The translations under genes and the position numbers were made by a program. Below the pieces are notes generated by a model that made no database searches, had not been told where the DNA came from, and was given only the letters and a program-made list of their open reading frames with translations. DNA of 54,830 nucleotides. It comes from Russula earlei. Its lineage: Eukaryota; Basidiomycota; Agaricomycetes; Russulales; Russulaceae. Location of the stretch: assembly GCA_025769875.1 (NCBI GenBank), contig JAGFNK010000355.1, positions 1 to 54,830 on the forward strand. The letters run 5' to 3'. The number at the start of each line of letters is the position of its first letter. Position 1 is the first letter of the stretch. Of the stretch, positions 32,248-43,250 are shown piece by piece.

Positions 32248-34985
32248 CTAGCACTTGGTCAGTCACAGTTGCATACTTTTAGCGGTGGTTAGATGACCAA
32301 AAATTACTATAAAAGGCAATTAGGTTGGCAAGATAATCGGGGCTTCAATCATGCATGTAAATGACACCAAAGTATTTTCTAAATCACTTATTTAATGACT
32401 TATTTATTATGTATCTTGAAAATAAATTACAATACAAATAAAGATTTTCTATTGTAAGGATCAGCAGAAGACGAGGCCACTAGAATAGGCAGTGGTGTGA
32501 GTCCAAAGGGACATGGTGCAAGGGAGGTGGTGGCATCTGAGGGAGGGGGGTTCCGAGGGGGGTTCTGAGGGAGGGGGGTTTGAGACAGCAGTTCCCTGAG
32601 GGCACACATGCGTGCATTCATGGCGGCAGATGTTGCATCAGGCTTGGCGCGCTTGCCTGACTGTTTGCCCCCAGCATATGGATCATCATGAACATGGTGG
32701 CGCTTTTCCTTAGTGATGCCAATGCTTTGTGCTGTAAGTCCCCATGCATCGGGGAGACTGGTCCATTGTGATAATGATATGATCTCCTGTGAGAGAGATA
32801 CTAGGCTCTCCCTTGGCCTGGTGGATGGGGATGGTGGGTCAGGGGATTTATTTGCATTCTCTGTGGGAGCTTTTTGGGTGCTCTCTTCAGGACAGAGGTG
32901 GGGAAAGTGGATGTAGATTGCTGCAATGTGTTTGCAGAATCTAATCTGTGGATAATCTGTGCAATCACAAGTCGACTTCATCAGATCGATTGAGTAAAAC
33001 TTGCCGGACCAGGATTGTGAAGCAACATGAAAGCAGATCTCATCAAATTGCAAGATTGAATCTTGTGATATGCTCTTGGCATGGGTGAAAAGTTTCCAAC
33101 ACCTGTCAGCCACCAGGTCCCAACCATCGAGCCTGACTTTCTGACATTTGTGCCTGTTTTGGTAATACAGCACTATTTGATGCACTAGCACAAATAAGAT
33201 TCAATCAATCTGCTGATTGCGCTTGCCATCAAGCCAGTGTGATTTGAGGACATGATGATATCTAAAAAATGATTAAGTCATCTTATCTTTAGATCAGTTG
33301 GAACACATACACTTTGATCAACATATTTGTGTCCCCTTCCTCAAAGATATGCTGATTTTTCTGGAAAACCATGGACCACATATGCACCACAGGCATCCAT
33401 TCACACCCAAGGTAGTTCACAAAACTTTGTGGGACCTGAGGATCAGTGGAGATCTCCTCCCAGATTTGCAGAAAGTCGGCCTGATCATCTGTATGTACCC
33501 ATCTCTTGATCTTATCCCACAGATCAGGAAATTTGGTTGTATTGAAGTGTGTTCACATCACGCGCAACATGTGCCATTTGCAAAGCCATATCCGACTTCC
33601 CGGATAAGCAATCTTGAGGGCGGCAATCTGCATGGCATCACGATCTGTCTAATAATAGATGGCCAGATAGCTGGACTGGCATCCCTGACCCAACCGACAA
33701 AAAAGGAAATTGTGTCTGTTGTTCCATTGGATGCCAGCATCCAGGCAACAGGCACACCTATCTGGAAAAGGTAAGCGCGCCAAATTGACATTTAGTAAAT
33801 ATTACGCACCATGTCCTCAGTGATCCCACGTGATCATGGTAAATAATAAAAAGTCTGGATATTGAGTAATATTATGAGTTGCATCAATACCGATGAAGCT
33901 GTTCCTGAGGCGGTGGAATGCCTCCATTTGGAAAGGGGTCTGGATGCATAACACATATGCATCCTCCTGCAGATTTGACTGAGATGGGGCACTGTGCAGC
34001 CTATCTTTGTAAAATACATTTGTATTTTCATCTCTCAATCTGTCCAACCAGAGCCTGGTGGAGATGGCATCCTCTGGATGCAGCCTGATATTGTTATCTT
34101 CAATTTCCCAGGCCATGCAGCTCACATCCTGAAGCAAGATGAATTGGTCTTGGCTGCCATTGGGCGACAAATCCTGAATATCACGTACCTTTCAATTCAT
34201 TAGGTTAGCGATTAAAAATAAATTCAATGCACACTTACTATTTCCCGTGGATCAACCTTCCTTGACAACAAGGATCTAATTTTATTGTGTGCTACATGTG
34301 ACATTCATGTGTAAGCAAGATTAGCAATTCCAATTTCATGGTCATGCTCGCTTGCGTATTGTCTGAGAATGGTAGGTGCGTCTGCGTATGATTTGATGAC
34401 TATTCGGCAACAGCAACCCATCTTGATCTTGGATCTCCATGTGTGATCAGGGTGCTTCTTTACATAATGTGAAGCTCCCCCAGATAGTTGGCAGGAACAG
34501 ATGAAAACTTTTTTTGTCTATCCCTGCCCATGCTTGGTGCTGGATGTAATCAATTCAATTGCATGAGCCAGTTCTTCTTGCCGGCGCCATGCATCGAAAT
34601 CAGCTGCTGTCAGCCATTCCATGGGGTATCCGCTGTGCTCCTGGTCATAATTAAAATCTCCCCTCTTTCCAGAATTGGCAATGATCTTTGAAGGGGCATG
34701 CCTGAACTTTAAACATTGTGTCGTGCAAGGGGCGCTCGGGCTGGAAGCGGTGGATGGGGCAGATGATGCACCGGTCAATCAGAAACAGGATAACATTTGT
34801 TTTTGATTTGGTAGGGAAAAAGGTAAGTAGTTATGCTACTGTTAACTTGTTTATATGTGTAATTTAATGCGTGATTGAACCCCCAATTCTCTTGCCAACC
34901 CAATTGCCTTTTATGGCAATTCTTGATCATCCAACCCACTGCTAAAAGTTAAAAGCTGTCAGTCACATAGTCACCAGACACATAA
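32244..34985 (-). mobile_element. Mutator-like element (MULE) with long inverted repeats, decayed
   Basis: Inverted repeats of about 100 bp: 32259-32370 pairs with 34868-34975. Both contain CTTTTAGC(G/A)GTGG, then AAAAGGCAATT(A/G)GGTTGGC, then GGGG(C/G)TTCAATCA(T/C)GCAT. Identity looks near 80%. A further 22-bp inverse match joins the extreme left end (32244-32265, AAGGTACCTAGCACT) to 36598-36620, so the true right end may be farther out. The 9-bp duplication usual for MULEs was not found. Confidence 0.7.
32427..34778 (-). pseudogene. MULE transposase (DDE and SWIM zinc finger), broken
   Basis: Reading leftward: a lead region EWLTAADFDAWRRQEELAHA, KIKMGCCCRIVIKSYADAP, then after a 50-nt intron (34189-34238) LSPNGSQDQFILLQDVSCMA. 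The DDE part has RNSFIGIDATHN (first D), GVPVAWMLAS after an intron or break near 33770-33830, TDRDAMQIAALKIAYPG (second D), and LCKWHMLRVM (the W..C..H signature). The C-terminus has a SWIM finger, CDCTDYPQIRFCKH (about 32960-32915), then a Pro-rich tail to 32427. Stops: TGA at 33553-33555, 34315-34317 and after WDH; at least one frameshift near 33640. It cuts DNA at the ends of MULEs when intact; here dead. Confidence 0.75.
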
Positions 34986-35689
34986 TGAAAACCTTGAAGT
35001 GCCATTTGAACCTTACATTGTTGATGAGACAGGTAAAAACACTGCTATTGGAGGTTTGGGGGGGGGCAAGGAAAAAAGACAATGTAATATTGTGTGCATG
35101 TTAAATAAGCGACCTATTAGCACCCTTATGTCCACAGGACTCAAAGGGAACTGCAGAGGAGCAATTGAGTCTAGTATTGTTATGAGGAGTCAAACTACTA
35201 CACACCTGCAGAGGAGCAATTGAGACTAAGGTATACTACTGCTCCTCTGCCTGTAATATCGACCTGACTAAGCCATAAGTCAATCCAAACAATGGAACTA
35301 CTGTCTGGAGCATTGTGCTGACACCCTAAAGTGATATCTACAGTGCATCAGTAATAAATCACAATGACAGTGCATACAGGAATTAACTAAACACTTGATG
35401 AGCAAGGTCCAGGACAACCAACACACTGCCCAGCCGGCCCTGCCCATCATGCCCTGCTCAATCTCAAAGATCATCTCCCTTGAAGGACGATGCACACTCA
35501 TTGAGCACGAAACATCCCTCCACACTGAAAGACACCTGTTGTCATGCAAGGCAGACCTTCATGGCTGTATCAATGCCATGGTCCTAGCTGTGCTGTCTCT
35601 GTGAGAAAGGGGTAAGAAAAGTGAGCACAGAAAAGAACTTGAACGAAATGCACACAGAGTGCCATCATCATGGTGGAGGTCATGACCGT
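34986..35689. other. gene-free stretch with small repeats
   Basis: CTGCAGAGGAGCAATTGAG occurs twice directly (35151-35169 and 35207-35225). An 11-bp hairpin pairs GCAGAGGAGCA at 35208-35218 with 35240-35250. No coding signal recognised apart from the approach to the kinase fragment. Confidence 0.5.
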
Positions 35690-36370
35690 CATGTTGTGAT
35701 TGGGAGTGGGGACCTGCGCCAGCTTGTGCGCTGCATTGACGCCCAGCCACCCTCACCCACCTCCTCCTTGTCGGCAGCTGCACAGAACGAAAATGGGTCA
35801 TCAGGGGATGGTGATGCCATGGGCGCGTGAGACTCCTGGTCCAATGGCATACTGGACATCATTGCCATGCTTGGGGAAGGGGTGAGCAGCATGGTGGAGG
35901 CAGTGTGGGACAAGTGGACAGGCCGCTGGTTTGCAAGCAAGACAATCATCATGCATGAGGGCCTGCTGAAGCAGTTTGTGCGTGAGCTCACGTTCCTCTC
36001 TGGCCTCAGGCACACAAACATGGTCCATTTTTACAGTGTGTACATGTCACCATCAAACAGCAAGGTCAAGCTGATGATGGAGCTGTGCAAGGGAAAGAGC
36101 CTGGCCACCGTCAGGGAGCAGATCTGATGGAGGAAGGGCTGCATGGGAGAGAAGGTCACATGAGTGTTGATGGAGGAAGTGCGTGGCTTTTGTTTGCCCT
36201 TTCCTTTCTTCCTTCCTTTGGGGACAACAAAGTACATGGCGGTGTGAATAGTTGCTGTGAGATCCTGCACTTGGCTGATCGCTTGCCATCTGGCCACCCT
36301 AGCCCAAACACATCATGGGGAGAGAGTACACCATCTGTGTGGATGTATGGTCAATGGGGCTTGAGGATGA
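35690..36370 (+). pseudogene. MAP-kinase-kinase (MEK/Ste7-like) fragment, broken
   Basis: Plus-strand reading gives the glycine-loop area MLGEGVSSMVEAVWDKWTGR, then FASKTI with the ATP-binding Lys, FVRELTFLSGLRHTNMVHFY, and YMSPSNSKVKLMMELCKGKS, which matches the N-lobe pattern of fungal MAPKKs (LGEGAGG..., MARKTI, LLREL, HFYGAYMSPSS, EGGSL). Later, after further breaks, MGREYTICVDVWSMGL near 36315-36365 corresponds to subdomain IX (DVWSxG). Stops TGA at 35828-35830, 36125-36127 and 36161-36163 are in frame and CGA would fit. The HRD and DFG loops are not readable. Its position between MULE-type ends (34985 and 36620) suggests capture by the element. Confidence 0.6.
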
Positions 36371-37504
36371 GGATGGCTTAGAGACATGTGATTAGCCAAG
36401 GATGCCAATTTGAAGCACCAACTTGAACTCTACCATTCTGTGTGACATCTCTCCAAAAACATGAGGAAGGGGAAAACATCAAATGGGTATATTCTGACAA
36501 AAAAAAAACATGGGTGGATTTACATTAATCACTACTTTTACCCCCCATTTGAAATAAATCAAGATCATCATTTTCAGTGTGTCTACAAATTCTGACCGAG
36601 TGCTAGGTACCTTGGTGGTTTCGGGCCACCAGGGGTGCATGCAGAGGAGTGCAAAAGTGCAACATGGCGCGTCCCCGGGATCATTTTTGATCCCTTAATT
36701 TTTTCCACTCCCCTCAGGGGAAAAATACATTCTGCTGTGACTTCTCAGGCCTTGTACGACCCACATCAAAACTGAAAATGTGCAAAAAGCAAGAACATTT
36801 CATATTGGCTCCACGACTCCATATCCGAGAAAAACACAAACATGTGACTCAATTGCATGCTCGCACCAAAACTGGAACAAGCGCATCAGCCATATAGAGA
36901 GGCAATGCATTATTTCCATTGAAGTCCGAAGTCCATCCACCATACGTTTTCATTACTGTTTTACTTCCGTTCCCAACTCCAAAAAACTCCTAAAAAACAC
37001 TCCCCTATTTTATTCCTTAAGTAACATACTTGTAAAACATATAAAGTAGCCTCTTATTGCCTGCAAATGTATCATTGTCGTGTTCCTTGTTCTTGAAAGA
37101 AACCCCTCGCGTGCACTTCAAAACAAAGTCCCCTCCTCGTGCTCTACCACTGCTCTGTGTCTTTACATGCATTCCTGACCCCATGCCACGTCAATGGTCC
37201 ATCGGCCTGTCTTGCCCACTTGCGCGTTCCCACCGCCTGTGTCATATCTTCACCATACCTTAAGTAAGCTGCACAGTTGGTGGGTCGGTGACAGTACAGC
37301 CCAACTGCCCGAGGCAAATCGATCTGCAAGCACATCATTTCTGGAAAAGGGGACATACAGCAACCTTTTACAAGGGACTCAAGAAGTGGGAAAACATATG
37401 CTAAAGAAATTACATATTGTAGTAGAATCCGGTGCAACCAATGCCTCCATAGCTGGACCTGGTTTATATTATATAATCCTTCCAGATGAAAAAAGAGCAT
37501 CAAT
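36371..37504. other. no recognised gene; right-hand partners of the MULE-flanking repeats
   Basis: Contains the 22-bp inverse match to the MULE left end (36598-36620) and the R2 inverse copy (37257-37296). Short A-rich run near 36501-36509. No domain recognised. Confidence 0.45.
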
Positions 37505-37689
37505 AAATGAAGATTCGACTTGACCTCTTTGTGCGGTGTTTATATACCCTGCTACTGAATGAAAGGCTACTAGTACATTCAGGGAGACTATTCCACTACT
37601 ACAGTGGAACTGCTGGGTCCTTCATGAAGTAACATGAAGATTCGAAAAAATGGTATCCTTGTCCTTTACCAGCAGCGCCCTGCTCCACT
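37505..37689 (+). repeat. direct repeat R1, right copy
   Basis: See left copy at 32013-32200; same orientation, 5.5 kb apart. The MITE at 37690 is inserted at its end. Confidence 0.5.
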
Positions 37690-37786
37690 CATCAGGAAAA
37701 AATGCTATTGCTACAAGCACTATGTAGCACTGTATAGCCTATATAGTGCTACATAGTGCTTGTAGCAATAACATTTTTTCCTGATG
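37690..37786. mobile_element. 97-bp foldback MITE with CATCAGG ends
   Basis: Almost a perfect palindrome: about 42 bp from each end pair with one mismatch, leaving a short centre. Ends are CATCAGGAAAAAATG and its inverse. Flanked by CT on both sides (37688-37689 and 37787-37788), a 2-bp duplication. The ends and the CTATGTAGC subterminal words are those of the 2809-bp element in NWD1, so both should be mobilised by the same, unseen transposase. Confidence 0.88.
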
Positions 37787-38106
37787 CTGGCATAGGTGTG
37801 TTCTGATAGCAATAGATGCAAGTAAACACCCCTCATTTATCCTATGACGATGCCGACATACGAGACTGATCGAGAGGTTATCGAAGTGCTGTTGGTAATA
37901 GAAGTGACAAGAACATGATTATATGTTCTCGGTCGCCGTGCGATTCCAGAGTAACATGTGTGCACCACAAATTCTGTCAATCGATAATCGATAACATGAG
38001 AAGGCTTCAAATCAGTTGATTTCGAAACGATTCAACATCCCCAAGTTGGTGGTCTGGTCCCAGGGAAAGGGAAATAGCCTCGCGTGCAGTACCCCCCCCA
38101 GCACAG

Positions 38107-38114
38107 TATATAAT
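38107..38114 (+). promoter_or_regulatory. TATA box upstream of a small gene
   Basis: TATATAAT lies 61 bp before an ATG at 38175-38177, a plausible distance for a fungal core promoter. Confidence 0.4.
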
Positions 38115-38174
38115 GACCTTGGCAGTCGAACCCCCCGCCAAGTGCCTCACTTTCTCTGCATTGTCTCTCCTAAT

Positions 38175-38572
38175 ATGTCTTCCAAGCCAGACACCTGGAG
38201 TCGCTATGCGACCATCTTCTCTCTCTACTATGTAGGCCCCTGATTTGTTTCTGACAAGAAGAGGAGTGAGCCTTCGTTACATTCTCTTCATTGCCATCCC
38301 ACTTTTTCACCTGAACCCCTCGAAGTCTTGGTCTTTGTCCCTGGCCTACTGGGGGAAGATTGTTTCATAAGTCCTGCACATGGTCGATGGGTCATCCTAG
38401 ACCTATGGAGTCGTAGTTCCACTTCGAGAAGGTCGACGAGGGCAAATACGCCATCAAATCTGCCGATATAGGAAAATATCTAGTCCCCGATGAAGATAAG
38501 GTCACCCTAAGCGATAATAAGCACACCTGGATTGTTGAAGCAGTTGGTGCTCCGGATACCTACTACACGTAG
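38175..38572 (+). pseudogene. small gene, second exon beta-trefoil-like
   Basis: A first reading, MSSKPDTWSRYATIF, stops after 22 residues. Farther on, about 38420-38572 gives HFEKVDEGKYAIKSADIGKY, LVPDEDKVTLSD and TWIVEAVGAPDTYYT-stop. The GxYxI..GKYL.....V.L......W.VE..G..YY pattern is like fungal beta-trefoil proteins (ricin-B lectins or mycocypin and I66-type protease inhibitors), which are usually small cytosolic defence proteins of about 130-150 aa. I found no clean splice to join the two parts, and only one repeat of the trefoil is visible, so it is likely a remnant. Confidence 0.35.
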
Positions 38573-39359
38573 GCTCCATTTCGTATGGGAAACGTGCTAG
38601 AGGTGCTGATTGGTTCAACAGGATTAGGGACTCGGAAGGTTTGGGTAACTATTTCACCGCCGGTCCGGACCAACTGGATCCAGAGAGCGTGCCTAATAAG
38701 GCTATGTGGCCGGATAGTGAAGCCCGAGGAGTTTGTTCGCCAGCTCTTCACCATCAAGACCCTTACAGCGCGGAGGGAGGGATTGTATTTTTTACTGATG
38801 ATTAGAAGGATGTACTTGTACAATGACTGGGTCAATCGTAGCGTCATGCCATTGTAAAAGTTTGCCCGAGAATCCAAACAACTTTTGCCCGTATCTTTAC
38901 TTTAAGATGCCATGACCCATTGTATGTCGTTACGTTGATGTGCCGGTTGCTGCGATGAGAACGTTCGCCCGAGGGGAACGTAGGTGCAGACCAGGGAGGA
39001 TGGAGGGAGATAGGGGCAAGAGGATGCAAACGCACGAACGCGAACGGCGCGAGACAGACGGGAACAGGGACGATGCGAGGACGTTCCGACTGGGACTATG
39101 AGTCTATTTTCCGTGTATCGAGGGTAAGGTTATATACAAGTAGTCCAGGTGTCGGCAAGGAAGAGGGAAAAAAGAACGTACAGTCGAGTCCGGTGGTGGG
39201 TAGGTACAGACAGGGAATGGAGAGGTGAAGAACGCCGTTCGAAGACGACGAGGGGGGTGGCGTCGGGGGAGACTACTCGGCCTATCCTGCCTGTGCCTGC
39301 CTGACCTTGAGGGAGGCTGAGAAGGGGAGAGGGGAGGTGCTTGGGGAGCGGAGAGTGTG
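38573..39359. other. no recognised gene
   Basis: A plus-strand stretch about 38588-38780 reads ADWFNRIRDSEGLGNYFTAG then PDQLDPESVPNKAMWPDSEA and looks coding, but I do not know it and no intact frame surrounds it. The remainder is purine-rich and undistinguished. Confidence 0.35.
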
Positions 39360-39772
39360 AGCCGTGGCAGCTGTGTTCAACGACGTGACGGACTCGGATG
39401 ACATCCTCACCTCGCCGCCTCTACGAAAAGACACCGGCGCGCGCTCCTGCCTACTCGTCCGACACACCTGACGACGCAGCCAAATCAGACTTGTGATCTT
39501 TTCGCAGCAGTGCCACAGTTAGTAGAGAAGACACCAACTCGACATCCACGAGTTACGAGCAGCTCCAATCTGCAGATAAATCCACCGCATCGCATCCTAC
39601 CTCGAACTGCACTCAATGCCTCTGTCTTGAAACAAGGTCTCGTTCGTCTGGTCTGTGCAACAGTGGAGGTCGGTCTTCTCCCAGTGCCATCCTTCGTAAT
39701 TCCGCCCCTGCCCAACCTACTCGTTTTCCGTCTTATCACGAATGGTAAACAGTACTTGCAAATTGCCCTAGC
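39360..39772 (+). pseudogene. decayed Ser/Thr-rich reading, unidentified
   Basis: Successive frames give FNDVTDSDDILTSPPLRKD, then TPARAPAYSSDTPDDAAKSD, a TGA at 39494-39496 where CGA fits, SFRSSATVSREDTNSTSTSY, and CTQCLCLETRSRSSG..AILRNSAPAQPTRFPSYHEW. The composition is that of a disordered protein region. No domain seen; one frameshift is needed near 39425. Confidence 0.3.
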
Positions 39773-39999
39773 GGAACCCACCTCCATGACTGTCTGACAG
39801 ATACGTGCATGATTGGTAACTTTACTTGTTCTACTCTTCGAGTTTCGAGGCCTATATCCTCAGGATACCTCAGTTTGAGGGCTCTTCCCTGCGATTCTTA
39901 AACCTTCTCCCCAGCATCACAACTGGCCCTTGAAGTATCCAACCTCCTATATTTCTACTCAAACTCAGTCACATGACTTAACTATCAGGCAGTCGGAAT

Positions 40000-40300
40000 G
40001 GTTACACTTGATGTGAAGAAGAAGTCCATCGACAACAATTTCTTATCTGTTCTGCTGCGTATAGTGTGGAACACTGACATAGGTCAGGAAGGTACGCAGA
40101 GGGAAATGACAATGGTGTGAGTGGAAACGCTTCATATATTCGTCGGGAAGATCTCGATCTCTTGACGTTCTTTTGTCTCGATCCTCAATTTCACTCCGTG
40201 CCAGGATCCCCTCGAAAAGCCGTCTATTGAGGCCCGGTGGTGGGAATTCGTTACCAAATTTCTCCTACGGGGCCGGCCAATTCACCGATGGTACGTCTAT
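40000..40300 (+). other. two exon-like segments of an unknown gene
   Basis: VTLDVKKKSIDNNFLSVLLR to WNTDIGQE (about 40000-40092) is followed by a GTACGC donor; and DPLEKPSIEARWWEFVTKFL to RGRPIHRW (about 40205-40293) is bounded by GTGCCAG and GTACGT. They look like exons but no family is recognised. Confidence 0.3.
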
Positions 40301-40582
40301 TGTCGATCTGTTGGGACGGCTGCATGGAGATGAGGGGATGTTGAGATAAAGAGTAGCTGAAGTGTTGATGCGTCAGCCCAAACTGTCCAGGTGGCCCACA
40401 GGCCCAGACCACATAAGTGTTTCAGCTCAGTTGCTGAAACATGTATGATAGCAAAATTGATAGTGTGATCTAAGACAATTGGTAGCTAGCACATAGCGAT
40501 CGTGAAAACAATTTGATAGTTACTACAGACAAAATAATTAGGGACACTCTCAGATACTTAAGAGCATCGTACATACAGTAGA

Positions 40583-40614
40583 TACTTCAGTTTCTTCTCA
40601 CAGAAACTGAAGTA
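40583..40614. repeat. 13-bp hairpin in AT-rich DNA
   Basis: TACTTCAGTTTCT (40583-40595) pairs with 40602-40614 around TCTCAC. The surrounding 40440-40720 is AT-rich and gene-free; it may be an old foldback element but no flanking duplication was found. Confidence 0.7.
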
Positions 40615-40929
40615 CTTACTATCTCATGATCTTATCAGTAGCTACTTATGCATTGTAGTATCATTTTATTAGATCTATTATGATCTAATCTACCTTATCA
40701 CTGCGCGATTCAACAGGTTATGGGCCCTGGCCACTACTAAATTCCCAAGACAGAAATCCACATACAAGCTCACACAGTCTATCGACACATTCTCTCCCCT
40801 TCACGAGCCACTGTTCATCAGAACGACACCCCACACTTTCAGTACTTGGATCGAAGTTTTGACCCATGCGTCAGGGGTACTGATTGGATTTCTAACATCT
40901 GGCATGCATATTTGCTCCACTTGCCCAGA

Positions 40930-42090
40930 TGTTAAGGCTCCAAAGTGCCTTAATTAAGATCAATGGTCACATCTATGAATGCGCCCTACCAATGCAGATA
41001 TGCTTGAGTCAAGCAAGCAATACTCATGGAGGGGAAGGAGTGTTAGATCCTTCTGGAGTATGGCAACAAGATGAGAGGGGCTCTGCAGATGGGGTAGGAG
41101 TCAACTGTTTGGGATTGGCAAACTAAGTCAAGCTTAAGGCTCAACTGCTACAGACTGGGGGCTTTATATAGCCCTACAGGGATAAGGTTTGTGCTACTGT
41201 AGTACTGGTTGGTGCTATAGAAGCAAAAGGCGGCTCATAGAAGCAAGGTTGCTTCTATATAAATGATCTTGGTGCTGGAAGCATTAAGTGCTTCCCTAGT
41301 AGCAATCTCAGTGTCATAAGTACTTTCCTAATCAAGGAAGCGAGGTATGTGGCAGTACAGGAACATCTGGAACAGAAGCAATGCTATTCATTGCTTCATT
41401 AGTATATCTTCAGGATGATACGATCAATGCGTTCCGAATTGTTAGGATTCTCGTGTTTCTTCGACTGTCACCTGTTCACTCATGCTTTGCTGATTCATCT
41501 GTGATTACTCATATGTCTGCTTATTCATTTAGCTTAGTGATTGCTTACTGATCCGATCAGTAATAGCTTACTCACTGCTTACCGATTCATGACAGATTCT
41601 AGGAAAGAATGACTCATGCATGAGTCATATCTAACATTCTCGAATTGCGCTCTACGTATTTGGATACCACTGGTTCTTAGCTATGTGCACCCCAAGTTTT
41701 GTACGAATCGGATCAGTAGTTGTCGAGATATCGTATAAATAGTCTGTAGTACCAAGACGTCGAGCCTTACACTCGACTTACTCTTTTTGACAACACATTC
41801 AGTTTGTCAACCACTCTAAAACTATGGTGTGACTCCATGTGGAAGAGGCCCTTCTCTTCTCTTACATCCAATCTTCCTGAGATAATATCAAAGGATTCGA
41901 AGTCTAGTGCTTGAACTATATCAAGCAACTCTTCCACTAAGAGAGTCGGTAATAAGATCGGTCAGATCTTAACACGAATGCAGTATCAATGGACATAAAC
42001 GGTCAAGATCTGATGCATGCATGATGCAAACAGTGCAGTCCATAGTTCAGGTGTTCTGGCATCTTCTGGACCCCAAACCACTCAGTAACA
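40930..42090 (-). repeat. E1 3' LTR, carrying a nested solo LTR
   Basis: TGTTAAGGCTCC...CTCAGTAACA; matches 51644-52232 except for the 535-bp insertion at 41440-41974. Confidence 0.92.
41440..41974. mobile_element. solo LTR (535 bp) of another retrotransposon, inside the E1 3' LTR
   Basis: Begins TGTTAGGATTC and ends AGATCTTAACA, with a 5-bp duplication CGAAT (41435-41439 and 41975-41979). Contains a CGTATAAATAG TATA box near 41733. No internal region present. Family not assigned; the TGTTAGG..TAACA ends and 5-bp duplication are compatible with copia or gypsy. Confidence 0.88.
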
Positions 42091-42105
42091 TTACCCCTCC
42101 TTCAG
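42091..42105 (-). other. polypurine tract of E1
   Basis: On the minus strand GAAGGAGGGGTAA lies immediately before the 3' LTR start TGTTACTGAG. This fixes the orientation of the element. Confidence 0.75.
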
Positions 42106-43250
42106 ATTGGTGGTCCCACGCACCAACGATTCTAAAATCGAGTGGTGGGGTCAACACCATCATCATCAAGGGGAGGAGGTGACGTGGTGAAGGTGTATTG
42201 GCCTTCTTCTGCTGCCTCATAGGCAGCCAATGCTGAGGCCACTATCGCCTCTGACTCCTCAGCGATGGCTGAAGGAGACATGATCTGTGGGAGTCTGTCA
42301 GAGTCCCTGGGTAACCTCCTGACTGGAGGTGTGTCAGAGCAGAGAGGGGTTGTAGTGAAAGGTTCTTGAAAGGTCCTGGATCCTTCTCCTTTCGCTACCT
42401 GCAGGATGCGTGGGTTAGCGATGTCCTCCCTCTCCTGGTTGGACTTCCTCTTCCTGCTTGGGTGTGCCAGTTCCCATCCTCAGTGAAAAGGGCACAATCT
42501 GATAGGTGTGTAGGAACGATGATAGGGAGGTACCAGGCAATGTGAGGCAGCATCTGCTGCCAATTGGTCGTGGCAATACTGGTGGGGCAGTGGACAGTAC
42601 TTATTGAAGTGTCCTACCTTGCCACAATACTTGCATCGGTTCCTCTTCCTCCTCCCTTCTATCATGTTCAGTTGCTGAGGCTTGGGAATGAACTCAGCTG
42701 TCGCAGTAGATGCTTCTCCACTGCTGCTATAGGAATGGTAGTAGATGGAGCTCTGGGGGGAAGGGTTTGGTGACACTTCCGATCCTGCCCCTCCTTGAAG
42801 GCACATACCAGACATGGTTTGGAGGACGTCAATCTCCTCCTCTGAATACCCTTGCACTGCTATAGGTGCAGGGCTGGCTGGTACTGGTTCTGGGGTAGAG
42901 GTATCATACCCCTAGCGATGTCTGCCAAAGGCAGCTGAGGGATGAAGATGGGTAAAGGGGGAATGGGCTGCCCAGCCCAGTAGTTGGTGAGGAGTTCTTC
43001 AGCCCAGATACCTGGAGGGGTTTCTCCCTGGCTACAGCCTGCTTCAATGAACTCCCAGCAACACGAGCGTACTTTGGCTGCCACCATTCTCTCCTTGGCT
43101 TCAGCCCTGCCTCTCTCTACTCCTTGCTTCTCGGCTAGGTATTTTCTGAGCTTGTAGCGCAGCTGCTTCTCCTCTTCTTTGAGCACCTTATAGTTAGCTT
43201 CCAACATTTCCTGTTGGGTGTAGAGGTGGTCTAAGTGGTAAAGCTCTGCC

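Noticed and set aside
32013..37689. R1 copies as LTRs of a retrotransposon
   Set aside because: No TG..CA ends or duplications, similarity is patchy, and the interior is a MULE and kinase fragment with no gag or pol.
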